64,000 bases of DNA from Pseudomonas cedrina subsp. cedrina (GTDB lineage Bacteria > Pseudomonadota > Gammaproteobacteria > Pseudomonadales > Pseudomonadaceae). The notes below the pieces were generated by a model. The model saw only the letters and a list, made by a program, of their open reading frames with translations. It made no database searches and was not told where the DNA came from. Positions 15,807 to 23,178 of this stretch are shown here, in pieces. The translations under genes and the position numbers were made by a program. The stretch is from positions 248,001-312,000 of the forward strand of contig NZ_MNPW01000003.1 of the NCBI RefSeq assembly GCF_001983175.1, given 5' to 3'. The stretch's first letter is position 1. Each line of letters opens with the position of its first letter.

Positions 15807-16142
15807 ATGTCTCAAGGCATTTTTTACGTAAAGTTCAAGGCCAACACAGGCGACTACGGTGATGGAATCGTGGTTGTGAAGGATGGCTCAGCGAATGGTG
15901 GCGATGCTCACTATCTGTACCGGGGCAAAGTACCTACACATTCAGGCGAATTTCAATCGCAATTCACGATCTCGAAATGGAAGTCAGGCAACACCAATGT
16001 CGTTGGCATTGATAACTACACTCTGGAGGCCAAAGGCTCGGTGGACTACGAAGGGGGAAAGCTCCATTTGGATGGCGTGGTGGTCGGGCAACCTCAATTA
16101 AAAATGACCATCGATGGCGAAAAGATTGCCGACACTGAATAA
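15807..16142 (+). CDS. GrlR-family regulator-like protein
   Basis: A 111-residue beta-rich protein. The N-terminal pattern GIFYVKFKANTGDYGDGIVV then KDGSANGGDAHYLYRGK, and later GSVDYEGGKLHLDGVV with a final QPQLKMTIDGEKI, matches the GrlR family (Pfam PF16518), whose founder is a small lipocalin-like negative regulator of type III secretion in enteropathogenic E. coli. No secretion genes or GrlA partner are in the window, so the target here is unknown. The ATG at 15807 (GGAG upstream) is preferred over 15762 because the longer start adds a non-homologous leader. Confidence 0.72.
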   Translation: MSQGIFYVKFKANTGDYGDGIVVVKDGSANGGDAHYLYRGKVPTHSGEFQSQFTISKWKSGNTNVVGIDNYTLEAKGSVDYEGGKLHLDGVVVGQPQLKMTIDGEKIADTE

Positions 16143-16178
16143 CACGTCGACTATGTTGGAATGCTAACGAAAAAAAGC

Positions 16179-16215
16179 CCTACAGCCCCAACAACATCAG
16201 CTGTAGGTTTTTTTT
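16179..16215 (+). terminator. Terminator of the GrlR-like gene
   Basis: CCTACAGC..GCTGTAGG stem followed by eight T residues, starting 36 bp after the stop. Confidence 0.88.
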
Positions 16216-16326
16216 GACAAATCACGGAGCTCTCGAGTTGCACAGAGTTTCATATGGCTTGCCCCATTTTTGCCCCAACATCTTTTTAGAAATGGCAGCG
16301 GGTAAAGTAGCCGCTCCCTCACGAAT

Positions 16327-16350
16327 GATGGCTAGGGATTCGAACCCCTT
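16327..16350 (-). other. tRNA T-arm/acceptor-like scrap
   Basis: On the minus strand AGGGGTTCGAATCCCTAGCC followed by ATCA resembles a T arm plus 3' acceptor of a tRNA, but no other tRNA domains precede it. Possibly an old attachment-site relic. From 16216 to 16566 no gene is seen. Confidence 0.3.
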
Positions 16351-16566
16351 CGCGTGTTCATAAGGACCGCTCAGGGCCATTGAATCCGGCACTATTGTTG
16401 ATGCGCCGCAGCTTACAGCGAGCTACAGCGGACTCGAATTTGCCCTAATTTTTCCGTAACTCGCGTTCGTTTCATTGCGGTTTCTCAAACGCATCCAAGA
16501 TCCGGCCTGCCCTTATCTCTTCGTGCTATTGTTCAAAGAAACGCGAATGACTATTCGAGAAAAGCC

Positions 16567-16640
16567 ATGGACAACGCAAGCTACTGTGCCCTCTGCGAAA
16601 AGCAAATTTACAGTTCCAACAATTCTCGTGAGCACATCTG
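16567..16640 (+). pseudogene. 5' fragment of an HNH-like gene cut by an IS
   Basis: The ATG at 16567 reads MDNASYCALCEKQIYSSNNS then REHIC before the IS3-family element begins. The CxxC followed by a SxEHI motif is the usual start of HNH-nuclease-like phage-defence or mobile-element proteins. No continuation is visible to the right of the element. Confidence 0.55.
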
Positions 16641-16702
16641 TAGTGGTCTAATGAAACCGGACACCCATTTAGGCGAGAATGCTCGCCAGATCGAGGTGTC
16701 AG

Positions 16703-17865
<1,163 letters not shown>

Positions 17866-17928
17866 CCACTACAGTCCGGACGATAGAAGGCGCAGGCTTC
17901 ACTGCAAGCCGCACCTCAGCTAGTCTGC

Positions 17929-18324
17929 TTATGACTTAGAAAACGACACTGTATACAGCGAGCTTTCGGCTTCAACAGATCGGCCCGCAGTGCCCACCGA
18001 GAAGGCCTCTCCCTTTTCGAATCTGGCATCGCCGTTCTTTGCAGCTTCCTGAGGATCAGTAATCAGCCAACCATAAAGGGTATGCGGCGCGGGCGTGTTA
18101 CCCATGCAGACCTTCAGCGCGGCCTTGGTCCCGCTCGCATCTTTAACATCGGCGCTGACGCAATCACCGTCTGGAACGGTCAACACAAACTCGTGAGGAC
18201 CAGCAGGGGTTTTAGCCGTTACCTGCACTTTCCACAGGGTCGGGGTTTGGTCTGCCTGGGCAGCCAGTGAGACGCTGGCGAGGAGAGTGGCCGCCAAAAA
18301 GCTGCTGATGCAAGGGACTTTCAT
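17929..18324 (-). CDS. Secreted beta-rich protein, unknown function
   Basis: 131 residues with a signal peptide (cleavage after AAQA). The mature part is beta-rich with two cysteines (GDCVSA and LKVCMGN), likely a disulfide, and ends VEAESSLYTVSFSKS. Preceded by GAAGGAAATGAAAG, a good ribosome site. It is the last gene of the minus-strand cassette-like series; element E1 lies upstream. Not recognised. Confidence 0.7.
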   Translation of the reverse strand: MKVPCISSFLAATLLASVSLAAQADQTPTLWKVQVTAKTPAGPHEFVLTVPDGDCVSADVKDASGTKAALKVCMGNTPAPHTLYGWLITDPQEAAKNGDARFEKGEAFSVGTAGRSVEAESSLYTVSFSKS

Positions 18325-18371
18325 TCTTTCATTTCCTTCTTGGCTTACCGGCCTTCCCGGTGCCTTTACGT

Positions 18372-18429
18372 CCTCGGCCCCGGCTTTTGAGGACCGAGGC
18401 TTGGGGTGTAGCGGGCGACTTTTCCTACT
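18372..18429 (-). repeat. Recurring intergenic hairpin element E1
   Basis: On the minus strand: TAG-GAAAA...CGC...CAAGCCTCGGTCC..GGGGCCGAGG. It shares the order stop, GGAAAA, CGC, hairpin beginning CAAGCC with elements E2-E7. Directly precedes the gene at 17929-18324. Confidence 0.65.
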
Positions 18430-18583
18430 GGTTCACGTTGTCCGCAGCGGTACGCCCCAAATCCGCGCGGGCAAACCATGCTTGGTGCATGGTATTGGTC
18501 AACTTCTTGCTATTTCGTCCCAACGGCCTAGAACGATGGTTGTAGGCAAATTCGATAATTCCAATGTAACTAGTGTTTGAACC
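18425..18583 (-). pseudogene. C-terminal gene scrap ending at element E1
   Basis: An open frame without start reads GIIEFAYNHRSRPLGRNSKK then LTNTMHQAWFARADLGRTAA and DNVNQ, ending in the TAG that begins E1. Ending exactly at the element, like the intact genes, suggests the tail of a lost cassette gene. Could also be translated non-coding DNA; the ACCATGC..GCATGGT palindrome lies inside it. Confidence 0.3.
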
Positions 18584-18592
18584 ACGCCGTTT

Positions 18593-18970
18593 TTAGCAAC
18601 CATCTGCATGTTTTGCCCCATAGGTTGCTTGTTCCACCGTGTATTTTTCTCCAGCACTTGAGGAAAGTTGCTTAATGAGGCCTTTGCACGAGAAGCCCAT
18701 CATATTGAGATACTGCTTCGCAGACGTAACCGCCTGCTGGTTCCAATCAATGTTCATGCTGTCCACTGCTTTCGTAGCGTCAGAAACGTCGAAACCCTCT
18801 CCAGCATCAGATGAAAGCTGATGAATAAGCCCATTCCGTGAGAAGCCCGTCATGCTGAGATACTGCTTCGCTGATCTGACCGCATTATTTTGAGGCCCAG
18901 TCAAATCTCCAGCCCATGAGGGCCCAGCAGCAAAAAAAGTGACAGCCAATATTACTTTTAAAAAATTCAT
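18593..18970 (-). CDS. Periplasmic Ltp-family protein with two repeats
   Basis: 125 residues: a signal peptide (ends PSWA, no lipobox), then two copies of the roughly 45-residue Ltp repeat. Copy 1 has AVRSAKQYLSMTGFSRNGLI and copy 2 AVTSAKQYLNMMGFSCKGLI, each followed by QLSS and an acidic YTVEQAT/FDVSDAT helix; the domain matches Pfam PF07553. The best-known member, Ltp of streptococcal phage TP-J34, is a lipoprotein that blocks DNA entry of related phages. Here the protein is soluble and periplasmic, where it could meet an incoming tail or tape-measure protein; that role is inference. Two Cys (SCKG and DGC) could pair. Confidence 0.82.
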   Translation of the reverse strand: MNFLKVILAVTFFAAGPSWAGDLTGPQNNAVRSAKQYLSMTGFSRNGLIHQLSSDAGEGFDVSDATKAVDSMNIDWNQQAVTSAKQYLNMMGFSCKGLIKQLSSSAGEKYTVEQATYGAKHADGC

Positions 18971-19143
18971 CGAAAATTCTCCAGAACCTACGCAGCGCCT
19001 CTAACGGCCTTAAATTTTTGTCTTACGGTTCAACGTTTCCGTGACTACTGCGTGTCTTTGAGGAAGATGAGAGAGGAGGCCTGGCCGACGATGCCGACAG
19101 CGCGAATTCGCGCAAAGGCATCATTCCCGACGTGCAAAAGGCT

Positions 19144-19162
19144 CGTTCGCGAGCCACCCGCT
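19144..19162 (-). terminator. Terminator after the 57-aa Asn/Asp-rich gene
   Basis: On the minus strand GGCTCGCGAACGAGCC is followed by TTTTGC, about 15 bp beyond the stop at 19177. Downstream, 18971-19143 has an in-frame scrap GNDAFARIRAVGIVGQASSL and IFLKDTQ ending in TAG, again a gene-tail-like remnant. Confidence 0.7.
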
Positions 19163-19176
19163 CAAATTAAACTCTG

Positions 19177-19350
19177 TCACTCTCCATGTTCAAAACAATC
19201 ACCTTGATCCAGCTCGTCATCATCATTGTTTCTTTGATAAGCGTCGTTGTTTGGATTGAGTTGGTTGGAGTGATTATCCATGCTTGAGTCATAAGCATCG
19301 TTGTTCGGGTTCATGCTGTCACTACGGTCATCATTAGGTGTTCTGCTCAT
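19177..19350 (-). CDS. 57-aa Asn/Asp-rich protein
   Basis: The ATG at 19350 follows GGAGCAACAAA. The product is almost wholly polar and acidic, with a tandem motif: MNPNNDAYDSSMDNHSNQ then LNPNNDAYQRNNDDDELDQG, ending DCFEHGE. Probably intrinsically disordered. Such strongly acidic small proteins include DNA mimics and metal buffers, but nothing specific is recognised. Confidence 0.6.
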   Translation of the reverse strand: MSRTPNDDRSDSMNPNNDAYDSSMDNHSNQLNPNNDAYQRNNDDDELDQGDCFEHGE

Positions 19351-19439
19351 TTTGTTGCTCCATTCGTAATGGCGTTTGCTGAAAGTAAGTCGATTTTCCC
19401 TGCTCGATCCTGGGGAGCGAAAAGCTTCGCTCTTCTACG

Positions 19440-19490
19440 GCCTCGGTCCAGAGCAGGGGCTGGGCTTGCGCATTACCTAGAGATTTCCCA
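19440..19490 (-). repeat. Recurring intergenic hairpin element E2
   Basis: On the minus strand after the TGA of the gene ending at 19491: GGGAAA..GCGCAAGCCCAGCCCC..GGACCGAGGCCG. A degenerate copy of the shared element. Confidence 0.6.
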
Positions 19491-19751
19491 TCACTCAGCC
19501 GGATCAACCGGGATGCCCACCCGCTCGCACTCACCTTTGTCAGGCAAAAAATCAAACCCTATTTCGGAGCCGTACAGCTCGTCGCATTCAGTGGAGGATG
19601 AAGACTTAAGGCGGCGTGCTCGAAGTTGCTTACCATCCTCGGTGCAGATTCCCTTGCCAGAAAGGTCGATGAATACCAACGAGCCCTGGGTAAGCGAACC
19701 ATCGTTATCGCGATAGTGGCCTCTGATACGACGAACACGGATGTTGGTCAT
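19491..19751 (-). CDS. Hypothetical protein, 86 aa
   Basis: A small basic-then-acidic protein (TNIRVRRIRGHYRDNDGSLT; GSLVFIDLSGKGICTEDGKQ; LYGSEIGFDFLPDKGECERV) with a beta-rich look reminiscent of SH3-like barrels. AGGAAAGCTC precedes the ATG. Flanked by elements E2 and E3. Function unknown. Confidence 0.6.
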   Translation of the reverse strand: MTNIRVRRIRGHYRDNDGSLTQGSLVFIDLSGKGICTEDGKQLRARRLKSSSSTECDELYGSEIGFDFLPDKGECERVGIPVDPAE

Positions 19752-19799
19752 GAGCTTTCCTGTCCAATTCTGGGATGCGAAAAGCGTCCCTCTTTATGA

Positions 19800-19853
19800 G
19801 CTTAGCCCACACCTGCGGGCTTGTGGATGCAACGGACTTTCCGTTACTGGCTT
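19800..19853 (-). repeat. Recurring intergenic hairpin element E3
   Basis: On the minus strand right after the TGA at 19854: GGAAAGTCCGTTGCATCCACAAGCCCGCAGGTGTGGGCT, i.e. GGAAA then a hairpin opening CAAGCCC and closing GGGCT. Confidence 0.62.
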
Positions 19854-20123
19854 TCAAATATGAGGGGATGTTGATCTGGCGCCCAGGGTCTCGGCGCGCA
19901 CGACAGCCATGGAGCCAATCAGCAGATTGAACGCACCGCGCTCCTCGACGCTGATCAGCGTCGGGTGCAGCGCCTCTAAGCGGGCATACAAGGCCGCCTG
20001 CTGCGCCTGCCCGGCCGCCAGGTCGGTGACCTGGCCCAGCGCTGCAATGGCCTGATGCATGGCGATCAGGTCGGCCAGGCGGGAATGCTCGAAGCTGTTT
20101 GGCGAAGTCGGGGCGTTGCTCAT
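19854..20123 (-). CDS. Small helical protein, 89 aa
   Basis: Start at the ATG 20123 (AAGGAACCCCGTCG upstream). Longer in-frame starts to 20303 run through the hexamer repeat and element E4, giving an implausible Ser-Gly leader. The product is helical (HSRLADLIAMHQAIAALGQV; AGQAQQAALYARLEALHPTL) and ends FNLLIGSMAVVRAETLGARS. It resembles the short DUF3077-like or regulatory proteins common in Pseudomonas islands, but the match is not secure. Confidence 0.6.
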   Translation of the reverse strand: MSNAPTSPNSFEHSRLADLIAMHQAIAALGQVTDLAAGQAQQAALYARLEALHPTLISVEERGAFNLLIGSMAVVRAETLGARSTSPHI

Positions 20124-20162
20124 CGACGGGGTTCCTTTGCAGATACGGAGGGGGTTGGTTCT

Positions 20163-20192
20163 ACTGCCACTGCCACTGCCACTGCCACTGCC
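20163..20192 (-). repeat. Hexanucleotide tandem repeat, 5 units
   Basis: Five perfect ACTGCC units on the plus strand (GGCAGT on the minus strand), immediately beside element E4 in the leader of the 89-aa gene. A six-base unit cannot switch reading frame, so phase variation by frameshift is excluded, though spacing could vary. Confidence 0.9.
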
Positions 20193-20230
20193 AAGCCGAT
20201 GCTGGGCTTGAGCGGGGTTTTCCATTGTGA
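20190..20230 (-). repeat. Recurring intergenic hairpin element E4
   Basis: On the minus strand: GGAAAACCCCGCTCAAGCCCAGCATCGGCTTGG, the same GGAAAAC-CGC-CAAGCCCAGC order as E5 and E6, located between the stop at 20300 and the gene starting at 20123. Confidence 0.62.
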
Positions 20231-20299
20231 CTGTGACTGTCGGTAGCCGACTCGCTGAATCGGCTCTCGTCAGGCCCCGCCTAAGCAAGGCGTGCCGAA

Positions 20300-20587
20300 T
20301 CACTCCTTGATCAGAACACCCCAGTTTATGTCGTCACGTTCTTCAACAACGATATTGATGCCGCAGAAAAGTTGTTCTCCAACGCGGGTGTAGCTGAAGA
20401 GACGCGTCTTAACGACACCTTTCACGCTGACATGCCCCTCCATGGCAGGGACATGCACGAAATCCCCAACGTTGGGTATGAGAGCGAAACCCGATTCACT
20501 TTCAAACTCTACGCCGACGACATCTCCGTCATCCGAAGGGCGCTGATGGCCTGCGTGCAGTTGCTGATAGTCGATGCTGTACTTCAC
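20300..20587 (-). CDS. Hypothetical protein, 95 aa
   Basis: A beta-rich small protein (VVGVEFESESGFALIPNVGD; FVHVPAMEGHVSVKGVVKTR; GEQLFCGINIVVEE) with a strong AAGGAGAGAA ribosome site. No signal or membrane segment. Not recognised. Lies between elements E4 and E5. Confidence 0.62.
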   Translation of the reverse strand: MKYSIDYQQLHAGHQRPSDDGDVVGVEFESESGFALIPNVGDFVHVPAMEGHVSVKGVVKTRLFSYTRVGEQLFCGINIVVEERDDINWGVLIKE

Positions 20588-20627
20588 ATTTCTCTCCTTG
20601 AATTGGGGTACACAACGTGCGTCCCCC

Positions 20628-20682
20628 TTTACGGCCCCAGCCCAGCATGGGCTGGGCTTGGGCGGTACCGCGTTTTCCGAGG
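20628..20682 (-). repeat. Recurring intergenic hairpin element E5
   Basis: On the minus strand after the TAA at 20683: GGAAAACGCGGTACCGCCCAAGCCCAGCCCATGCTGGGCTGGGG. A well-preserved copy with an 8-bp stem (AGCCCAGC/GCTGGGCT). Confidence 0.7.
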
Positions 20683-21837
20683 TTAATTTGAGCCTTCCCT
20701 ATTGGCATTTTGGGAATGAATATTCCGCTGCCGCTCGATCATCTGTCCGGCCTTGAACTTGACCGATGAATGATCACCCTTGGTCAGGTACTCATTGAGC
20801 TGCTGCACATGCTGCTCACGGTCACAGTAGCCAATCTCCTCGGCGTTCACCTGGTCAATCATGGCCTGCAGGTCCAGGGGTAGACCATGCTGCATTTGAA
20901 AGCGGTATTGCTGCTGCCGCTCGATCATCTGTCCGGCCTTGAACTTGACCGATGAATGATCACCCTTGGTCAGGTACTCATTGAGCTGCTGCACATGCTG
21001 CTCACGGTCACCGTAGCCAATCTCCTCGGCGTTCACCTGGTCAATCATGGCCTGCAGGTCCAGGGGTAGACCATGCTGCATTTGAAAGCGGTATTGCTGC
21101 TGCCGCTCGATCATCTGTCCGGCCTTGAACTTGACCGATGAATGATCACCCTTGGTCAGGTACTCATTGAGCTGCTGCACATGCTGCTCACGGTCACCGT
21201 AGCCAATCTCCTCGGCGTTCACCTGGTCAATCATGGCCTGCAGGTCCAGGGGTAGACCGTGCTGCATTTGAGAGCGGGCTTGCTGCTGCCGCTCGATCAT
21301 CTGTCCGGCCTTGAACTTGACCGATGAATGATCACCCTTGGTCAGGTACTCATTGAGCTGTTGCACATGCTGCTCACGGTCACCGTAGCCAATCTCCTCG
21401 GCGTTCACTTGGTCAATCATGGCCTGCAGGTGCAGGGGTAGACCGTGCTGCATTTGAGAGCGGGCTTGCTGCTGCCGCTCGATCATCTGTCCGGCCTTGA
21501 ACTTGACCGATGAATGATCACCCTTGGTCAGGTACTCATTGAGCTGTTGCACATGCTGCTCACGGTCACCGTAGCCAATCTCCTCGGCGTTCACTTGGTC
21601 AATCATGGCCTGCAGGTGCAGGGGTAGACCGTGCTGCATTTGAGAGCGGGCTTGCTGCTGCCGCTCGATCATCTGTCCGGCCTTGAACTTGACCGATGAA
21701 TGATCACCCTTGGTCAGGTACTCATTGAGCTGTTGCACATGCTGCTCACGGTCACCGTAGCCAATCTCCTCGGCGTTCACCTGTTCAATCATGGCCTGCA
21801 GGTACAGGGGTAACCCAGGAATCACGTTTATGGCCAT
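20683..21837 (-). CDS. Protein of six near-identical 62-aa repeats
   Basis: 384 residues made almost wholly of six 62-residue units. Each unit runs [HP]GLPLxLQAMIDQVNAEEIGY, GDREQHVQQLNEYLTKGDHS, SVKFKAGQMIERQQQ plus a short variable link (ARSQMQ or YRFQMQ). Units differ at only a few positions (H/D/Y after PL; Y/C in GYGDRE; D/E in MIDQV). They look helical and amphipathic, acidic then basic. There is no signal peptide or known domain, so the role is unknown. A single-unit ancestor seems likely, with recent expansion by unequal crossover. Start after the capping MAINVIP; element E6 lies upstream and E5 downstream. Confidence 0.82.
   Translation of the reverse strand: MAINVIPGLPLYLQAMIEQVNAEEIGYGDREQHVQQLNEYLTKGDHSSVKFKAGQMIERQQQARSQMQHGLPLHLQAMIDQVNAEEIGYGDREQHVQQLNEYLTKGDHSSVKFKAGQMIERQQQARSQMQHGLPLHLQAMIDQVNAEEIGYGDREQHVQQLNEYLTKGDHSSVKFKAGQMIERQQQARSQMQHGLPLDLQAMIDQVNAEEIGYGDREQHVQQLNEYLTKGDHSSVKFKAGQMIERQQQYRFQMQHGLPLDLQAMIDQVNAEEIGYGDREQHVQQLNEYLTKGDHSSVKFKAGQMIERQQQYRFQMQHGLPLDLQAMIDQVNAEEIGYCDREQHVQQLNEYLTKGDHSSVKFKAGQMIERQRNIHSQNANREGSN
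20722..21837 (-). repeat. Six 186-bp tandem repeats inside the repeat gene
   Basis: The marker CCGCTCGATCATCTGTCC recurs at 20731, 20917, 21103, 21289, 21475 and 21661, exactly 186 bp apart. Units are near identical in DNA, including third codon positions, which indicates recent duplication or ongoing homogenisation. Copy number is likely to vary between isolates and may be miscounted in short-read assemblies. Confidence 0.97.
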
Positions 21838-21888
21838 AATAACTTGTCCCGTCCTAACTGCGTCGCGAGCACCATATTGATGCCTCTC

Positions 21889-21956
21889 CTACGACCTCGG
21901 CCCAGCGCGAGGGCTGGGCTTGTGGTGTACCTGGGCGGCAGATCCGCCGCGTTTTC
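21889..21956 (-). repeat. Recurring intergenic hairpin element E6
   Basis: On the minus strand starting in the stop of the gene at 21957: TAGGAAAACGCGGCGGATC..CCACAAGCCCAGCCCTCGCGCTGGGCCGAGG. The fullest copy; an inner GCGGCGGATCTGCCGCC hairpin precedes the main one. Confidence 0.72.
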
Positions 21957-22259
21957 CTACTTACTTTTACGATCTGATCGTGCAGCACTCCATAACTCGA
22001 TTTGTTCCCTGCACGCTTCAAAATCACCCACCAGGTACGTCTTATCCTCTGGCAGTACGGCGACATGGCCTTGCTTGAACTGCTGCATCTGATGGGAAAT
22101 GCTGATTTGTTGAGCGTGAGCCTGACTGATTTTTGCTTTGCTGATAACGTCGAGCAGTTCAGCAGGAACAGATGCCGGAGTTGGATAAAGCTCATCTCGG
22201 TAGGGAGTGCCCGTGAGGGTTTCAAACTCCTCAAGTGCTTCAAGATATGTACTATTCAT
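21957..22259 (-). CDS. Hypothetical protein, 100 aa
   Basis: Start at ATG 22259 (MNSTYLEALEEFETLTGTPY); the frame is open to 22319, but the extra 20 residues read into element E7 sequence. A helical, acidic protein with HAQQISISHQMQQFKQGHVA and DFEACREQIELWSAARSDRK. Function unknown. Weak ribosome site. Confidence 0.58.
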   Translation of the reverse strand: MNSTYLEALEEFETLTGTPYRDELYPTPASVPAELLDVISKAKISQAHAQQISISHQMQQFKQGHVAVLPEDKTYLVGDFEACREQIELWSAARSDRKSK

Positions 22260-22299
22260 AGAGCCTGCTTCGTTCTTGAGAACGCGAAAACCGCATCCT

Positions 22300-22351
22300 G
22301 ACACTGCCAAAGCCCGCAACTCAGCGGGCTTGTGAATGTAGCGAGTTTTTC
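22300..22351 (-). repeat. Recurring intergenic hairpin element E7
   Basis: On the minus strand overlapping the stop of the gene at 22352: TAGGAAAAACTCGCTACATTCACAAGCCCGCTGAGTTGCGGGCTTTGG, with a perfect AAGCCCGC/GCGGGCTT stem. Confidence 0.72.
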
Positions 22352-22696
22352 CTACTCAACTAAGCCGTTCTCATGAACATGGCAGTAACCACCTAGCAGA
22401 GCTACCCATCTGCTGGGTGAGTCGATAGCATTCCCCCCTGTAATAATATTTCGGCAGGGATTTCCTTCTACTGTGGCATCTGCACAGTAGACGCAATAAG
22501 AAGACCGATGCCAACTGAGGTACTGACTTTTTGTCACACCGTAATATTTAGCGGTGTACTCAACCGGGTCACGGGAGTAAGCAACAACGTCTTCGGCGGG
22601 CAGCGGGATAGATTTACTTCCATATGGACCTGCATGAGTCGCCTGAAAAGTCACTCCTTTCTCAGCCAGGTCCCCAATAAATAACTCGTTACTCAA
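22352..22696 (-). CDS. Cys-rich small protein, 114 aa
   Basis: The N-terminal half is soluble (VVAYSRDPVEYTAKYYGVTK SQYLSW). The C-terminal half has a probable zinc site: SYCVYCADATVEGNPCRNII then RWVALLGGYCHVHENG, i.e. CxxC..C..CHVH. I associate this layout with small Pseudomonas prophage or island proteins of unknown function. First clear gene of the hairpin-separated series; a 21-bp gap separates it from the upstream gene. Confidence 0.62.
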   Translation of the reverse strand: MSNELFIGDLAEKGVTFQATHAGPYGSKSIPLPAEDVVAYSRDPVEYTAKYYGVTKSQYLSWHRSSYCVYCADATVEGNPCRNIITGGNAIDSPSRWVALLGGYCHVHENGLVE

Positions 22697-22717
22697 AGTA
22701 ATTTCCTCGTCAATTAA

Positions 22718-23149
22718 CTACTTCAAGAAGGAACGCGTATGAGACTCCCGGCCAGTACGACGCTCAAAATCCTTCCGTTTGGCCACGGCCAACAGGTAGC
22801 ACTGCGTGCATGCAGCATCAGGCGCTGCAGCCTTGATCGCAGCAGTGGAGCGCAGTACGTAGCATCCACATACGCATTTACAAACCCATCGAGCTTTTCT
22901 GTCGGCAGAAATCCCGATTACAACCAGCCGTCCCAGCCGAATGGATGTGAAGTCTTTGAACGAGGGATTCAATAACTGAGCCTTAGTCGGCGCCGTTATC
23001 GGTAACGGTAGCTCGGAGTCCTGGTCAGTCTCATTCGCCCTGAACTCAAACGACTCACCGCCTGAAATCACCCGAGCGGCAGTAGCATCAACTGGTATTT
23101 CGTTTCCTAATTTCAACTCTGATTCCTCGCGTTTTGCTATCCATGGCAT
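22718..23149 (-). CDS. Phage-type zinc-ribbon protein, 143 aa
   Basis: A disordered N-terminal half and a C-terminal domain FTSIRLGRLVVIGISADRKA then RWVCKCVCGCYVLRSTAAIK, AACTQCYLL, i.e. CxCxCGC..CxxC, typical of a short zinc-ribbon found in many phage genomes, sometimes attached to HNH/AP2 proteins. No nuclease residues visible. Likely a DNA-associated accessory protein (inference). Confidence 0.6.
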   Translation of the reverse strand: MPWIAKREESELKLGNEIPVDATAARVISGGESFEFRANETDQDSELPLPITAPTKAQLLNPSFKDFTSIRLGRLVVIGISADRKARWVCKCVCGCYVLRSTAAIKAAAPDAACTQCYLLAVAKRKDFERRTGRESHTRSFLK

Positions 23150-23178
23150 TCAAACGTACAAAAGAGTCGTCGATATCA

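Noticed and set aside
19334..19555. 73-codon minus-strand frame overlapping two genes
   Set aside because: Spans element E2 and the start of the 57-aa gene in another frame; the genes on either side have better ribosome sites.
20163..20192. Phase-variable simple repeat
   Set aside because: The unit is six bases, so gain or loss never shifts the frame, and it lies outside the chosen coding region.
20722..21837. CRISPR-like regular repeats
   Set aside because: The 186-bp units are contiguous, coding and without variable spacers; this is a protein repeat.
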